Source: Thermoplasmata archaeon
Lineage (GTDB): Archaea > Thermoplasmatota > Thermoplasmata > Lutacidiplasmatales > UBA184
NCBI GenBank assembly: GCA_022749995.1
Contig: JAKIWO010000011.1
Location: 1 to 33,757 of the forward strand
Length of the DNA stretch: 33,757 bases
Reading direction: 5' to 3'
Shown here: piece after piece, positions 22,817 through 31,289 of the stretch
Layout of the letters: the number at the start of each line of letters is the position of its first letter
Numbering within the stretch: position 1 is the stretch's first letter
Program-made: the position numbers and the translations under genes
The notes under the pieces: generated by a model
Database searches by the model: none
What the model was told of the DNA's origin: nothing
Seen by the model: the letters and a program-made list of their open reading frames with translations, nothing else

Positions 22817-24352
22817 CTAGCCGCCGGCGGAGAGCGTGCGAGACTGATACGGACCGGACGGCTCGAAGCCCAAGTGTCGATAGTACTCACGCGTCCCTAC
22901 CGCGCTGGTAACGAACAGCGTCCTGGCCCCGTGCTCTCGGGCGAGCTCGGAGGAGCGTTCCACGAGACGTCGTCCCAGCCCACGGTGCTGGAGCTCGACC
23001 GAACCGTCGGCGGTTCGCCCTACTCCCACCTCGCGGCCGAGCACCTTGAGCTCGCGGATGATCGGTCCGGGGACCGCCCCCGGTCGATCGGGGTCGGGGA
23101 TCCGAAGGCGGAGATAGCCCGCGACCGTGTCGCTCGCTCGTTCCTCAAAGGAGAGGAACAGCTCCCGGGCCCCGCTCGCGTCGTACGAGCGCTCGAACAG
23201 CTCGAGCGCCTCAAAGGGCGGAGTCGAACGGCGGCCGGCCTCGCGGCAGCGCAAGCAGGGGCAGTGCTGCCCCCTCGCGGCCATCAGGGCAAGTGCCTTC
23301 TCGCGCAGATTGCCGGCACGAACTCCGGCGGTGATGAGCCGCGCCGGGATGTCTCGCTGGATCCGGTGGATGCGGACCCACGGCGGGAGTCGGGGCTTGA
23401 TCTTCGCCAGCAGCTCGGCGGCCGTGTCCGCTTCGTACGGAGAGTACCGACCGGCGCTCCAATCAGCATGCAGCGGGGTCCCGGGCAGCACGAGCGTGGG
23501 GTAGATCTTCAGGAAGTCGGGCCGAAACCCCGGGTCGGCGAACAGCCGCTCGAAATCCTGCGCGTCCTTCTCCGGGTCCATTCCGGGGAGTCCGAGCATC
23601 ATGTGGTACCCCACCTTGAGGCCGCGCTCCTTGGCGGCGCGGGTGGCGCGGACCACCTCCTCGGTCCCGTGCGCCCGTCCGACCGCGGCTAGGACCGGGT
23701 CGCGCAGGCACTCCACACCCATCTCCAACCGGGTGACGCCGGCGTCGAGCAGAAACGGCAGCACCCGCTCGTCGCACCAGTCCGGTCGAGTCTCGACCGT
23801 AAGTCCCACGCACCGCCGGGCGGCGCTTTCGTTCAGCTGGTGAGCCTGAGGCAGTGTCTCCGAGCTCACGCCGTTGAGCCCGGCGAAGATGCCCCGGAAG
23901 ATCCCTTCCTGGAACGACCGCGGGCGGGAGGGGAAGGTGCCACCCATGACGATCACCTCCACCTTCGAAGTCGAGTGTCCGATGCTCTCGAGCGCTGCGA
24001 GCCGGTGCTCGGTGATGGCCCGGGGGTCGTACCCGAACTGGGCCCCCCGGAGAGCGGACGGTTCCTCGCCCGTGTAGCTCTGCGGCGAGCGCGCGTCCAC
24101 GCCGCCGGGACAGTAGGTACACGTGCCGTGCGGGCAGCGGGTCGGCGCCGTCATGACGGCCACCACCGCGACCCCCGAGAGGGTACGGGTCGGTCGTCGT
24201 GCGATCGTGAGGCCGGCGCGCTCCTGTTCGGCCGGGGAGAGTGCCTCCTTCCACTCGACGTTCCCAGGGACGCCGACACGTCCCGTTCGGCGAACCCACG
24301 CGCGCTTCTCGGCCTCGCGGAGGCGAGAGCCTGCCTCCGCCGCCGCGCTCAC
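22817..24352 (-). CDS. elp3: Elp3 tRNA uridine-34 acyltransferase (radical SAM + GNAT)
   Basis: Encodes 511 aa, close to the usual Elp3 length. It catalyses formation of cm5U at the wobble uridine of tRNAs using acetyl-CoA and radical SAM chemistry. The iron-sulfur motif is 'CPHGTCTYCPGG' (Cys73, 78, 81), followed by 'MGGTFPSRP', 'GLTVETRPDWC' and 'RLEMGVECL'. The linker 'IHRIQRDIPARLITAG' binds tRNA in known Elp3s, and 'CPCLRCREAG' is a further Cys cluster. The C-terminal GNAT domain has 'QHRGLGRRLVERSSELA' (acetyl-CoA loop) and 'YYRHLGFEPSGPY'. The GTG start overlaps the idi2 stop in a GTGA, so translation is coupled. Confidence 0.95.
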   Translation of the reverse strand: MSAAAEAGSRLREAEKRAWVRRTGRVGVPGNVEWKEALSPAEQERAGLTIARRPTRTLSGVAVVAVMTAPTRCPHGTCTYCPGGVDARSPQSYTGEEPSALRGAQFGYDPRAITEHRLAALESIGHSTSKVEVIVMGGTFPSRPRSFQEGIFRGIFAGLNGVSSETLPQAHQLNESAARRCVGLTVETRPDWCDERVLPFLLDAGVTRLEMGVECLRDPVLAAVGRAHGTEEVVRATRAAKERGLKVGYHMMLGLPGMDPEKDAQDFERLFADPGFRPDFLKIYPTLVLPGTPLHADWSAGRYSPYEADTAAELLAKIKPRLPPWVRIHRIQRDIPARLITAGVRAGNLREKALALMAARGQHCPCLRCREAGRRSTPPFEALELFERSYDASGARELFLSFEERASDTVAGYLRLRIPDPDRPGAVPGPIIRELKVLGREVGVGRTADGSVELQHRGLGRRLVERSSELAREHGARTLFVTSAVGTREYYRHLGFEPSGPYQSRTLSAGG

Positions 24353-25458
24353 GGGGGAAGCCAGTCCCGCGTCTCGCCCGTGACCACGAACGGGGCGTGC
24401 TGGAGTTGGTTGAGAGTAGCCGATCCCGTCAGGAACATGGCAACTCGCAGTTCGTAGATGATCTGCTCGAGCTCGCGCCGGGTCTGCTCGTACCCCGCCG
24501 CGGCCGCGCGCAGGATTCCCCCGGCGATGCCGGCCGCGCTCGCGCCCAGGGCAAGCGCCCTCGCCACGTCGAGCCCCGAGCGGATGCCGCCGCTCGCGAT
24601 GACGGGCAGGCCTACCGGCACCACCGCGCGCACCGACACCGGCGACGGGATGCCCCAGTCCCAGAACGTCTTGCCGAGGCGCGCTTCCCGTTCGGCCCCC
24701 CGAGCCTTCGCGCGGTAGTGTTCCACGGCGGCGAAACTGGTCCCGCCGGTACCGCTCACGTCGAAGCCGCGCACGCCCGCGGCCCGCAGTCGGTCGGCCA
24801 CCTCCCTCGAGATCCCCGCGCCGGTCTCCTTCACCAGCACCGGCAGCTCCTGGGCGAGCTGAGCGATCGCGCCCAAGCAGCCGCGGGCACGACGATCCCC
24901 CTCGGGCTGGACCATCTCCTGGAGGAAGTTGAGGTGGACGGCCAGCAGGTCGGCGCCGATGAGCTCCATCGCGGCGCGCGCGTCCCGCACCGAGAGCAGC
25001 GGCTCCCCCGGAACCTGGGCGATGATCTGGGGAGCCCCCACGTTGGCGAACCGGAGCGGGACGGCGTGCTTGGCCACCGTCGAGTAGCTCTCCGGGTGCT
25101 GACCTCGGAGAATGGCCGCCCGTTCGCTGCCGACGCCCATCGCGAGTCCGAGTTCGGCGGCCGCCCGTGCGAGGTGGCCGTTGATCATCTCGGCCCCCGG
25201 ATATCCCCCGGTCATGCCGGTGATGACGAGCGGAGCGGAGAGCCGCTTGCCGAACAGTTCGAGCGAGGGGTCGATCTCGTCGAAGTCTAGCTCGGGCAAC
25301 GCATTGTGTTGAAGCTGGATGTCCTCCCAGTACCGGTGCCGGCCCTCGACGGACTCTCCCAGCACCACTTTGACGTGCTCGGCCTTGCGGTGGGAGAGCA
25401 GCACCGCCGGGTCGCTGGAGGATGAGCTAGCGGAACGAGGGTCCTGCCCAGCTCCCAT
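24349..25458 (-). CDS. idi2: Type 2 isopentenyl-diphosphate delta-isomerase
   Basis: Encodes 369 aa from ATG 25458. Interconverts IPP and DMAPP, using reduced FMN and Mg2+. Motifs: 'RKAEHVKV' at the start, 'APLVITGMTGG', 'MGVGSERAAI', 'LLAVHLNFLQEMVQPEGDR' (the conserved Gln-Glu), 'PVLVKETGAGIS', 'FDVSGTGGTSF', 'PVIASGGIRSGLDVARALALGASAAGIA'. ATG 25497 is an alternative but would extend the overlap with ipk from 32 to 71 nt; GTG 25401 would remove the overlap. It sits between ipk and elp3 in a tightly packed unit, so the two lipid-precursor genes are clearly made together. Confidence 0.95.
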   Translation of the reverse strand: MGAGQDPRSASSSSSDPAVLLSHRKAEHVKVVLGESVEGRHRYWEDIQLQHNALPELDFDEIDPSLELFGKRLSAPLVITGMTGGYPGAEMINGHLARAAAELGLAMGVGSERAAILRGQHPESYSTVAKHAVPLRFANVGAPQIIAQVPGEPLLSVRDARAAMELIGADLLAVHLNFLQEMVQPEGDRRARGCLGAIAQLAQELPVLVKETGAGISREVADRLRAAGVRGFDVSGTGGTSFAAVEHYRAKARGAEREARLGKTFWDWGIPSPVSVRAVVPVGLPVIASGGIRSGLDVARALALGASAAGIAGGILRAAAAGYEQTRRELEQIIYELRVAMFLTGSATLNQLQHAPFVVTGETRDWLPP

Positions 25459-26233
25459 GGACCACTCCTCCCGCCAGCGCCTGCGAGAGCGCGCCATGTC
25501 GGAGTCCGCTAATAATCCCTGCGTCGACGCCGGCCTCGGCGAGCCGCAGGACCACTTCGAGCTTCCCCCGGATTCCGCCGGTCACATCGGGGGCTCCGGG
25601 CCGCGGCAGGAGGTCCGTCAGCGTCCGCTCGTCCACGCGGGGGATGCTCCGGGGCCGGGAGCCGTGCGTCGAGTCGAGCACCCCATCGACGTCGCTCACG
25701 AAGATCACTCGGGCGGCGTGCAGCTCGATGGCGAGCCGGGCCACGATAGTGTCGGCCGAGAGAATGGAGTAGCCCCACCTCTCGTCCAGCACCACATCCC
25801 CGAAGGAGACCGGGACCAGGCCGCGGCCCAGGGCCGCCGCGAAGGGTTTCGGGTCGAAGCCGGAAAGACGGCCGCCTTCATTGACCGCCGTGGCACCGAC
25901 CGGTACGGAGAAGGCCGGAACGCCTGCGGCCGTAAGTGCGCTCAGTACTGCCACGTGCAGCCTGCGAACACTGGAGGAAACCACGACCGCTGCCCGGCGT
26001 CGGCGAGCGTCGGTCCGGTCCACCGTGGGCGGTTCGGCGAGACCACTTCGGAGTGCCCCGGGGTGGCCGAAGGAACCGGCGCCGTGCAGGAGCACCAGCG
26101 GGCCGGGGGACGCGGCGACCTCCTCGGAGAGGCGGACGACGAGTTTGGGTCGGAGCTTGCCTTCTTCCCGCTTCCGCGTGAGAACGCTTCCGCCGAGCTT
26201 GACGATCGTGAGCGGCGCCGGATTCGGTTGCAC
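25427..26233 (-). CDS. ipk: Isopentenyl phosphate kinase
   Basis: Encodes 268 aa of the amino-acid kinase fold. Phosphorylates isopentenyl phosphate to IPP with ATP, the last step before isomerisation in the archaeal mevalonate routes. Motifs: 'IVKLGGSVLT' (9-19, Lys12), 'LLHGAGSFGHP' with catalytic His57, 'AVNEGGRL' , 'PVSFGDVVLDERWGYSILSADTIVARLA' and 'VIFVSDVDGVLD'. The C-terminus has 'DVTGGIRGKLEVVLRLAEAGVDAGIISG'. The start is GTG 26233, 18 nt after the small membrane protein gene. No other mevalonate-pathway gene is in the window. Confidence 0.95.
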   Translation of the reverse strand: MQPNPAPLTIVKLGGSVLTRKREEGKLRPKLVVRLSEEVAASPGPLVLLHGAGSFGHPGALRSGLAEPPTVDRTDARRRRAAVVVSSSVRRLHVAVLSALTAAGVPAFSVPVGATAVNEGGRLSGFDPKPFAAALGRGLVPVSFGDVVLDERWGYSILSADTIVARLAIELHAARVIFVSDVDGVLDSTHGSRPRSIPRVDERTLTDLLPRPGAPDVTGGIRGKLEVVLRLAEAGVDAGIISGLRHGALSQALAGGVVHGSWAGPSFR

Positions 26234-26251
26234 CGGGCCGCCTCGGTTGGT

Positions 26252-26473
26252 CTAGCGGTCGGCACCGGCGAGCGGGTGGAAGACGAGGAGGAAGCCCACC
26301 GCGACGATGGGAACTCCCAGGAAGAACAGCCAGTCGAAGGTCAACACCCAGGCCGCCACGAGGAACAGACCGGCCCCCATTAGGAGCGCGGCCAAGATGA
26401 CGAACGGGACGGAGATCGAGCCGTGATGCTGCGGGGCGGTCTCGAGCTCCTCGACGGAAACGTACTCTCCCAC
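26252..26473 (-). CDS. Small two-TM membrane protein
   Basis: Encodes 73 aa from GTG. A short polar N-terminus ('GEYVSVEELETAPQHHG') precedes two TM helices (about 22-43 and 47-65) with a tight turn, ending 'HPLAGADR'. I do not recognise a family. A TATA-like box is centred 26 nt upstream and ipk follows after 18 nt, so it is the promoter-proximal gene of the ipk-idi2-elp3 unit. Its position suggests a role near membrane lipid synthesis, but that is only context. Confidence 0.65.
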   Translation of the reverse strand: MGEYVSVEELETAPQHHGSISVPFVILAALLMGAGLFLVAAWVLTFDWLFFLGVPIVAVGFLLVFHPLAGADR

Positions 26474-26493
26474 GACCGACCGACGCGCCCCCC

Positions 26494-26503
26494 ACTAGAA
26501 ATC
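26494..26503 (-). promoter_or_regulatory. TATA-like box of the ipk-idi2-elp3 unit
   Basis: GATTTCTAGT on the minus strand is centred about 26 nt before GTG 26473, fitting a leaderless transcript. Confidence 0.5.
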
Positions 26504-26619
26504 GGTTCTGTTCGTCGAAGCCCCCGAACGACGGCCCCGGGCTCCGTCCAAGTGACCGAACTGGCTCCCAGGAGGGTTAGGTGACGCCGATATCCAACAG
26601 CGGCCCGGTCGATGAGAGG

Positions 26620-26626
26620 TATATAG
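26620..26626 (+). promoter_or_regulatory. TATA box for Kelch protein gene
   Basis: TATATAG is centred 26 nt before GTG 26649. The in-frame ATG at 26631 lies only 8 nt from the box and so would be upstream of the transcript. Confidence 0.65.
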
Positions 26627-26648
26627 GAATATGGCTCCCCGTATCCCT

Positions 26649-29129
26649 GTGAGTTTGACTTCCGCGGCGCCGCTGCGTCCCCGACGTAGGCCTAAGCTCC
26701 GGACGATGGGCATGCTGCTGCTGCTCGGGGTCGCGGCGCTGCTTCTGCTTCCCCCGCTCGCGGAACACGCGCGCGCCGGGCTGCAGCCTCCGGCGCGGAC
26801 CCTCCCGACACCCGCCCCCAGATCTCTACCGGCTCAGGGCCTCTCGCCCAGTCCAAGCGCGTCCGAGCAGTTCGCCAAGGCCGCCGCTTCGCTGGGTACC
26901 GGCGCCGGACCGGCTGGAGGTGTTCCGGTCGGCTGCAGGGTTAACCCGGATGGGGTCTCCGGAAGCTGCGGCGCCCCGGTGGCGTCCGCGGGCCAGCCCG
27001 GCCGCAGCCCATACTCCTCGATCACCCCCGGCCCCACGGCGCAGCGAGCCACCCCGGGAGCGCTGTTCGGCGCCTCGATGGCGTACGATGCGGCCGGATC
27101 GGTCAACGCGGTGATCCTCTTCGGCGGCGCACGCACGTCGGGGTACCTGTCGAGCCAGACCTGGAGCTTCGTGGACGGAGTCTGGTACAACGACACCCCG
27201 TACTACCCTGGGCCGGAAGCGCGTTGGGGAGCGGCGATGACGTACGACGCCGCGGACGGCTATCTCCTCCTGATGGGCGGGTGCATCAGCCCCCCGACGG
27301 CGGGCTTCTGTCCCCTCTCGGCGTCCGAGACGTGGAGCCTCAGTGCCACCGGGTGGTCGCCGGTCGACGTTCCGAGCTGGCGAGCCTGCGCCGGCGGGAG
27401 TTCGCCGGGTCCCGGCCCGTTGTACGACGTGGCGCTGAGCTACGACGCGGCCGATGGGTACGTCGTCCTGTTCGGCGGCGCGTACGGATTCGTGGTGCGG
27501 CTGCCTCCCTGCGCCGGTGGAGGTCCGCCCCCTCCCCCTCCGCCCGTCCCGACGATCACTGTGCAGGGGAATACCTGGGCCTTCAGTGGGGGAAGCTGGC
27601 TCAACATCTCCTCGAGTACCGGCTCGCAACCCTCCCCCCGGTACGGCGCCCAGGAGGCATACGACCCGATCGCGGGGGTGGTGATCCTCTTCGGAGGCAC
27701 CAATCGCACCGAGATGAGCACGTACCCGGCGACCTCCGACACATGGGAGTTCGTCGGCGGCAATTGGAAGCAGCTGAGCTCCCAGGGGCCACCGGACGGG
27801 CGGCGGGGAGGGCAGCTGGTGTACGACCCGCTGCAGACCGAGCTGCTCCTCATCGGAGGCGCGCTCTCGGAGGGAGTTCCGGGCAGCGACATCTATGCCT
27901 TCTCGAGCGTCCGGCAAGGCTGGCGCCTCATCCGACCGGACACCCCGCCAGTCCCGACGGCCCCCGACGCCCGGTACAGCGCGATGGCCACGTTCGATGG
28001 ATTCGACCAGTACCTGCTCCTCTACGGTGGGCAGACCGCCTCCGGCTCGGCGTTCGGGGATCTCTGGAAGGAGAAGACCGGGAACTGGACGGAGCTCTCG
28101 GCTGGACCGAGCTTCCCTGCCGTTCCACAGGCTCGGTGGGAGGCGGCCTCCGCGTTCCTCGGAGGTTCGTTGCCGGGCTCAGGATCCGGCCTGCTCTTCG
28201 GGGGACAGCAATGCCTGGCCGCGCGGTGTTTGCCGCTCGGCGACACCTGGCAGTTTTCGCGGGGCGTTTGGTCTCCCGTCACGGTCACCCACGCCCCGTC
28301 CGCGCGATACGGCGCGGCGATGGCCGCCTACCCGGCCGGCGGTTACATCGTCCTGTTCGGGGGATGCGGGATCCTCTGCCCGCTGGGGGACACTTGGAAG
28401 TTCTCCAACGGGCAGTGGACGCAACTGCACCTGTACCCGTCACCTTCGGCCCGGTACTTCGCGAGCCTGAGCCTCGACGCGGCCGATGGATTCCTCATCT
28501 TGTTCGGCGGCTGTCTCGGAGGGCACCAGCTCTGCCCCGCGAGCGATACGTGGGTGTTCGACGTGGGCCGGTGGATCAACGCCACAGGAGGGTTCCCGGG
28601 GCCGACACCCGCGGCCCGGTTCGGCGCCGGGTATGACAGCAGCTCGGGATACGCGGTCCTGTACGGCGGGATGGGCGTGGCGGGGCCGCTGAACGATACG
28701 TGGTGGTTCGAGAACTTGACCGCGGGCTGGGTTCAGTTGCCCGCGGGGTCGAACGTCCAGCCGATCCCTTCGGTCTTCCCCACATTCGCGTACGACCCTC
28801 TGGACCAGCTCTTCCTGCTCTGGTCCGGATGCAACGGGGTCTTCTGCCCGACGGGCGTACCGTTCGAGTACCCGTTCAACGGGACGTTCCCGAACATCAA
28901 CGCCCCTCCGCAGCCTGGCCATCCTCCTCCCGGATGGTCGCTCTGGTTCCCGACCGGTTTCTGGTTTCCTCCGCCCCCGACCTATGGGGGCACCCCGTTC
29001 TGGGACCCCAACGACGGGCCCGAGGGGTACCTGCTGATCGTCGGCGGGCGCGCCGTGAGCGGCGCATCGACGAACTATTCGGAACAGTTCGTGGGCGGGG
29101 CGTGGAACGACCTCACCCCGTGGACGTAG
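26649..29129 (+). CDS. Secreted Kelch-repeat surface protein (12 motifs)
   Basis: Encodes 826 aa from GTG 26649; ATG 26631 and ATG 26706 are alternatives. A basic n-region ('RPRRRPKLR') and hydrophobic core ('MLLLLGVAALLLLPPLA') form a signal peptide. After a Pro-rich linker come Kelch motifs, each 'AYDAADGYxLLxGG' followed by a Trp-containing strand ('TWSFVDGVWYN', 'TWKFSNGQWTQL'). I count 12 GG-type strands, from 'VILFGGARTSG' to 'YLLIVGGRAV', the eleventh degenerate ('LFLLWSGCNG'), enough for two six-bladed propellers. Paired Cys ('GGCGILC', 'GGCLGGHQLC', 'SGCNGVFC') may form disulfides. There is no C-terminal TM helix, unlike other surface proteins here. Cotranscribed with the vWA-like gene 12 nt downstream. 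Confidence 0.82.
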   Translation: MSLTSAAPLRPRRRPKLRTMGMLLLLGVAALLLLPPLAEHARAGLQPPARTLPTPAPRSLPAQGLSPSPSASEQFAKAAASLGTGAGPAGGVPVGCRVNPDGVSGSCGAPVASAGQPGRSPYSSITPGPTAQRATPGALFGASMAYDAAGSVNAVILFGGARTSGYLSSQTWSFVDGVWYNDTPYYPGPEARWGAAMTYDAADGYLLLMGGCISPPTAGFCPLSASETWSLSATGWSPVDVPSWRACAGGSSPGPGPLYDVALSYDAADGYVVLFGGAYGFVVRLPPCAGGGPPPPPPPVPTITVQGNTWAFSGGSWLNISSSTGSQPSPRYGAQEAYDPIAGVVILFGGTNRTEMSTYPATSDTWEFVGGNWKQLSSQGPPDGRRGGQLVYDPLQTELLLIGGALSEGVPGSDIYAFSSVRQGWRLIRPDTPPVPTAPDARYSAMATFDGFDQYLLLYGGQTASGSAFGDLWKEKTGNWTELSAGPSFPAVPQARWEAASAFLGGSLPGSGSGLLFGGQQCLAARCLPLGDTWQFSRGVWSPVTVTHAPSARYGAAMAAYPAGGYIVLFGGCGILCPLGDTWKFSNGQWTQLHLYPSPSARYFASLSLDAADGFLILFGGCLGGHQLCPASDTWVFDVGRWINATGGFPGPTPAARFGAGYDSSSGYAVLYGGMGVAGPLNDTWWFENLTAGWVQLPAGSNVQPIPSVFPTFAYDPLDQLFLLWSGCNGVFCPTGVPFEYPFNGTFPNINAPPQPGHPPPGWSLWFPTGFWFPPPPTYGGTPFWDPNDGPEGYLLIVGGRAVSGASTNYSEQFVGGAWNDLTPWT

Positions 29130-29134
29130 GAGGT
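29129..29134 (+). promoter_or_regulatory. Strong Shine-Dalgarno before vWA-like gene
   Basis: GGAGGT begins at the last base of the Kelch gene stop codon and ends 7 nt before GTG 29142. It is a textbook ribosome binding site for an operon-internal gene and contrasts with the leaderless first genes. Confidence 0.7.
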
Positions 29135-29141
29135 CGGCGCG

Positions 29142-31217
29142 GTGAGGGACGAATGGCAAGGGAGCCGCACGCGTCGGAGCAGCGCCCTCTCGCTCCTGCT
29201 CCTCCTGGGCATTGCCCTGCTCACGGTAGTGGCGGCGTTCGCCACCGCGACGGTCCCCTCGTCGCGACCGGGCGCCGGCCCGTTGTCGGGCCTCCAGTTG
29301 GAGGAGCGATCGCACTTGACCAACGGCTCGCTCGCCGGCCCGCCGCTCGCTCTCTCCGTTTTCGTCTCATCCCCGGCGGTCTGCGTGGATGCGCTAGCGA
29401 ACTGTCCGGCCCAGCTCGGGCTGGACCAGGTCACGCTCACGGCGCAGGTCGGGCCCTCGCACTGGCCCGCGGTCCAAGTGCTGTTCCTCGTCGAAACGAC
29501 CCCCTACGACGGGGTGTATGACCCATCCGCCGGCGTTCCCGGAGGCGATCCGTGCGGAGACGCCCAGTACGGGTACGGCACGCTCTGCGAGGAGTCGAAC
29601 GGAGTCCCGTTCTTCGTCGCCAACGCCAACGAGATCACCCGGGGGATCGCCGCGGCCCACCCCGGGACCAACTTCTCCTTCGGGCTGGTCGATTTCTTCG
29701 CGACCGCGGACCAGTTCGATGCGGGAGGCGGCGCGTACTACCACGTCGACGTGAGCCAGTTCCTCAACGCCAGCGGGTTCGGCACCGCTGTCGACAGCTC
29801 CTTCCAGGCCAAGACGCTGGGCGGAGGGTTCATCCTTCCGCATTCCGACCTCCGGGAGAACTTCCTCCACTCCTCCTCCATCACCGCGCTCTACGGAGCG
29901 CTGGAAGGGGCCGGGCTCAACTGGAGCGACAACGCGCACCACGTGATCGTGCTCCTGGGCTCCACCGCCCCCCGCGATCCCCACTACACGGAGAACTACT
30001 GTGCCAGCCCGGCCGTCACGCCCGACGGGCTCGCGAACTGTACCGCACCCACCTGCGAGCCGACGAACAACCTTCCCAGCGGCCTCGTCGTGCCGGCCTG
30101 CGAGGGCTGGGTGGTCTCGAGTACGGCCAACTCCTCCGCCGATCTCGCCGCACTCGCCGCCCATGCGGCTGCGTGCAGCGGCTCTCTCGGAGCGAACTGT
30201 ACGGTCGACAGCATCGACTTCTACGACACCCCCACCGACCCCGGCTCTCCGTCCTGGTCGGAGTCCGGCAACGCGGGCGGTCCGCTGAACTGGACGCTCA
30301 ATAGCGAGCACATCCTCCAGGCCGGCTGCGACATCGCCGCGGCGACCGGAGGGACCTGGGCGGGCCCGAGCTGGTACACGTGCCCGAACGGCTGGGCCGG
30401 GAACCTGCCGTTGGTCGGCCACGGGCCCGCGGCGGAACCCAACGCCTCCAACCCGAAGCTCCTGGCCGCGCTGCTGGGTCTCGGGATCGGCCAGCCGAAC
30501 GGTGTCTTCCCGGTCGCTGGCGCGCCGGCCCGGCCGATGTTCCTCTTCGTGCCGTACGGCGCGGTCTCGGTCGCCCTCGGTGCCAGCTTCCGCGAACAGT
30601 GTACGAACGCGACGGGCGCTCCGTTCCCGTGCCCGGGCCCCACCACCGTACCGCTCGGCGACACCACGGCGTACGGCTGGAACATCTCCACTACTCCGTT
30701 CGCCAACGGTCTGAGCGCGGGGGAGACCTGGAGCTCCACGTTCGACGTCGAGGTGCTCGGGCCCCCGTTCGCTACGGTGCCCGTCGACGCGTGCATCACC
30801 GTCCCCTGTCGCGCCGCGGGTAGCGGGCCGATCCTGGGCAACTTCAGCAGCTCGGTCTACCGACCGTACGAGGGCAGCCTGGTGGCCGCGCTCTCCTTCC
30901 CGTTGGCCGTGGTGAGCGTCGAGCCGGATGTAGGCGGAGGCGCGTTCTCGCCCCCGTTGGCCCCGATCGCGGGTCCCCCCCTCGGAACCCCAGGAGCCGG
31001 AAGCGCACCGCCGCCCACCAGCGCTCCCCCGCCGGGCGCTGCCGTCCCTGCTCCGGGCCTCGCGATCGGCACCTTCAGCGCAGGGGTGATCGCGGCCGGC
31101 GCGATACGGCTCGGTATTCGAGGGAGCGGCATGGGAGTGAAGACAGCCGCCCAGAGTGGTCCCGGAGTCAGGAAGCGAGGGTCGCCGGGCTCGACCCATG
31201 TGGGCCGCTGGGTCTGA
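29142..31217 (+). CDS. Secreted vWA-like surface protein with degenerate MIDAS
   Basis: Encodes 691 aa. A signal peptide (about 15-37) precedes a short linker. Residues about 108-300 resemble a von Willebrand A domain: first strand 'VQVLFLVETTPYDG' where a MIDAS DxSxS would sit, 'FSFGLVDFFATADQFD' , 'SSSITALYGALEGAGLNWSDNAHHVIVLLGSTAPRD'. The metal-binding DxSxS is not present. The region contains many Cys ('CDALANC'-like spacing, 'CGDAQYGYGTLC', 'CTAPTCEPTN') that probably form disulfides. A beta-rich part and a Pro/Ala-rich stretch follow, ending in a weak hydrophobic helix ('AIGTFSAGVIAAGAIRLGI') and a basic tail. Role: a surface partner of the upstream Kelch protein (inference from coupling). 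Confidence 0.68.
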   Translation: MRDEWQGSRTRRSSALSLLLLLGIALLTVVAAFATATVPSSRPGAGPLSGLQLEERSHLTNGSLAGPPLALSVFVSSPAVCVDALANCPAQLGLDQVTLTAQVGPSHWPAVQVLFLVETTPYDGVYDPSAGVPGGDPCGDAQYGYGTLCEESNGVPFFVANANEITRGIAAAHPGTNFSFGLVDFFATADQFDAGGGAYYHVDVSQFLNASGFGTAVDSSFQAKTLGGGFILPHSDLRENFLHSSSITALYGALEGAGLNWSDNAHHVIVLLGSTAPRDPHYTENYCASPAVTPDGLANCTAPTCEPTNNLPSGLVVPACEGWVVSSTANSSADLAALAAHAAACSGSLGANCTVDSIDFYDTPTDPGSPSWSESGNAGGPLNWTLNSEHILQAGCDIAAATGGTWAGPSWYTCPNGWAGNLPLVGHGPAAEPNASNPKLLAALLGLGIGQPNGVFPVAGAPARPMFLFVPYGAVSVALGASFREQCTNATGAPFPCPGPTTVPLGDTTAYGWNISTTPFANGLSAGETWSSTFDVEVLGPPFATVPVDACITVPCRAAGSGPILGNFSSSVYRPYEGSLVAALSFPLAVVSVEPDVGGGAFSPPLAPIAGPPLGTPGAGSAPPPTSAPPPGAAVPAPGLAIGTFSAGVIAAGAIRLGIRGSGMGVKTAAQSGPGVRKRGSPGSTHVGRWV

Positions 31218-31259
31218 ACGGCGTCGGAGATGCCGTTCTCGTCGGTGAATTTCTAAAGG

Positions 31260-31268
31260 TATTTAATA
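31260..31268 (+). promoter_or_regulatory. TATA box for sialidase-repeat surface protein
   Basis: TATTTAATA is centred 26 nt before ATG 31290, the clearest leaderless promoter in the window. Confidence 0.7.
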
Positions 31269-31289
31269 GAGAAACGGCTCGAACGCCGT

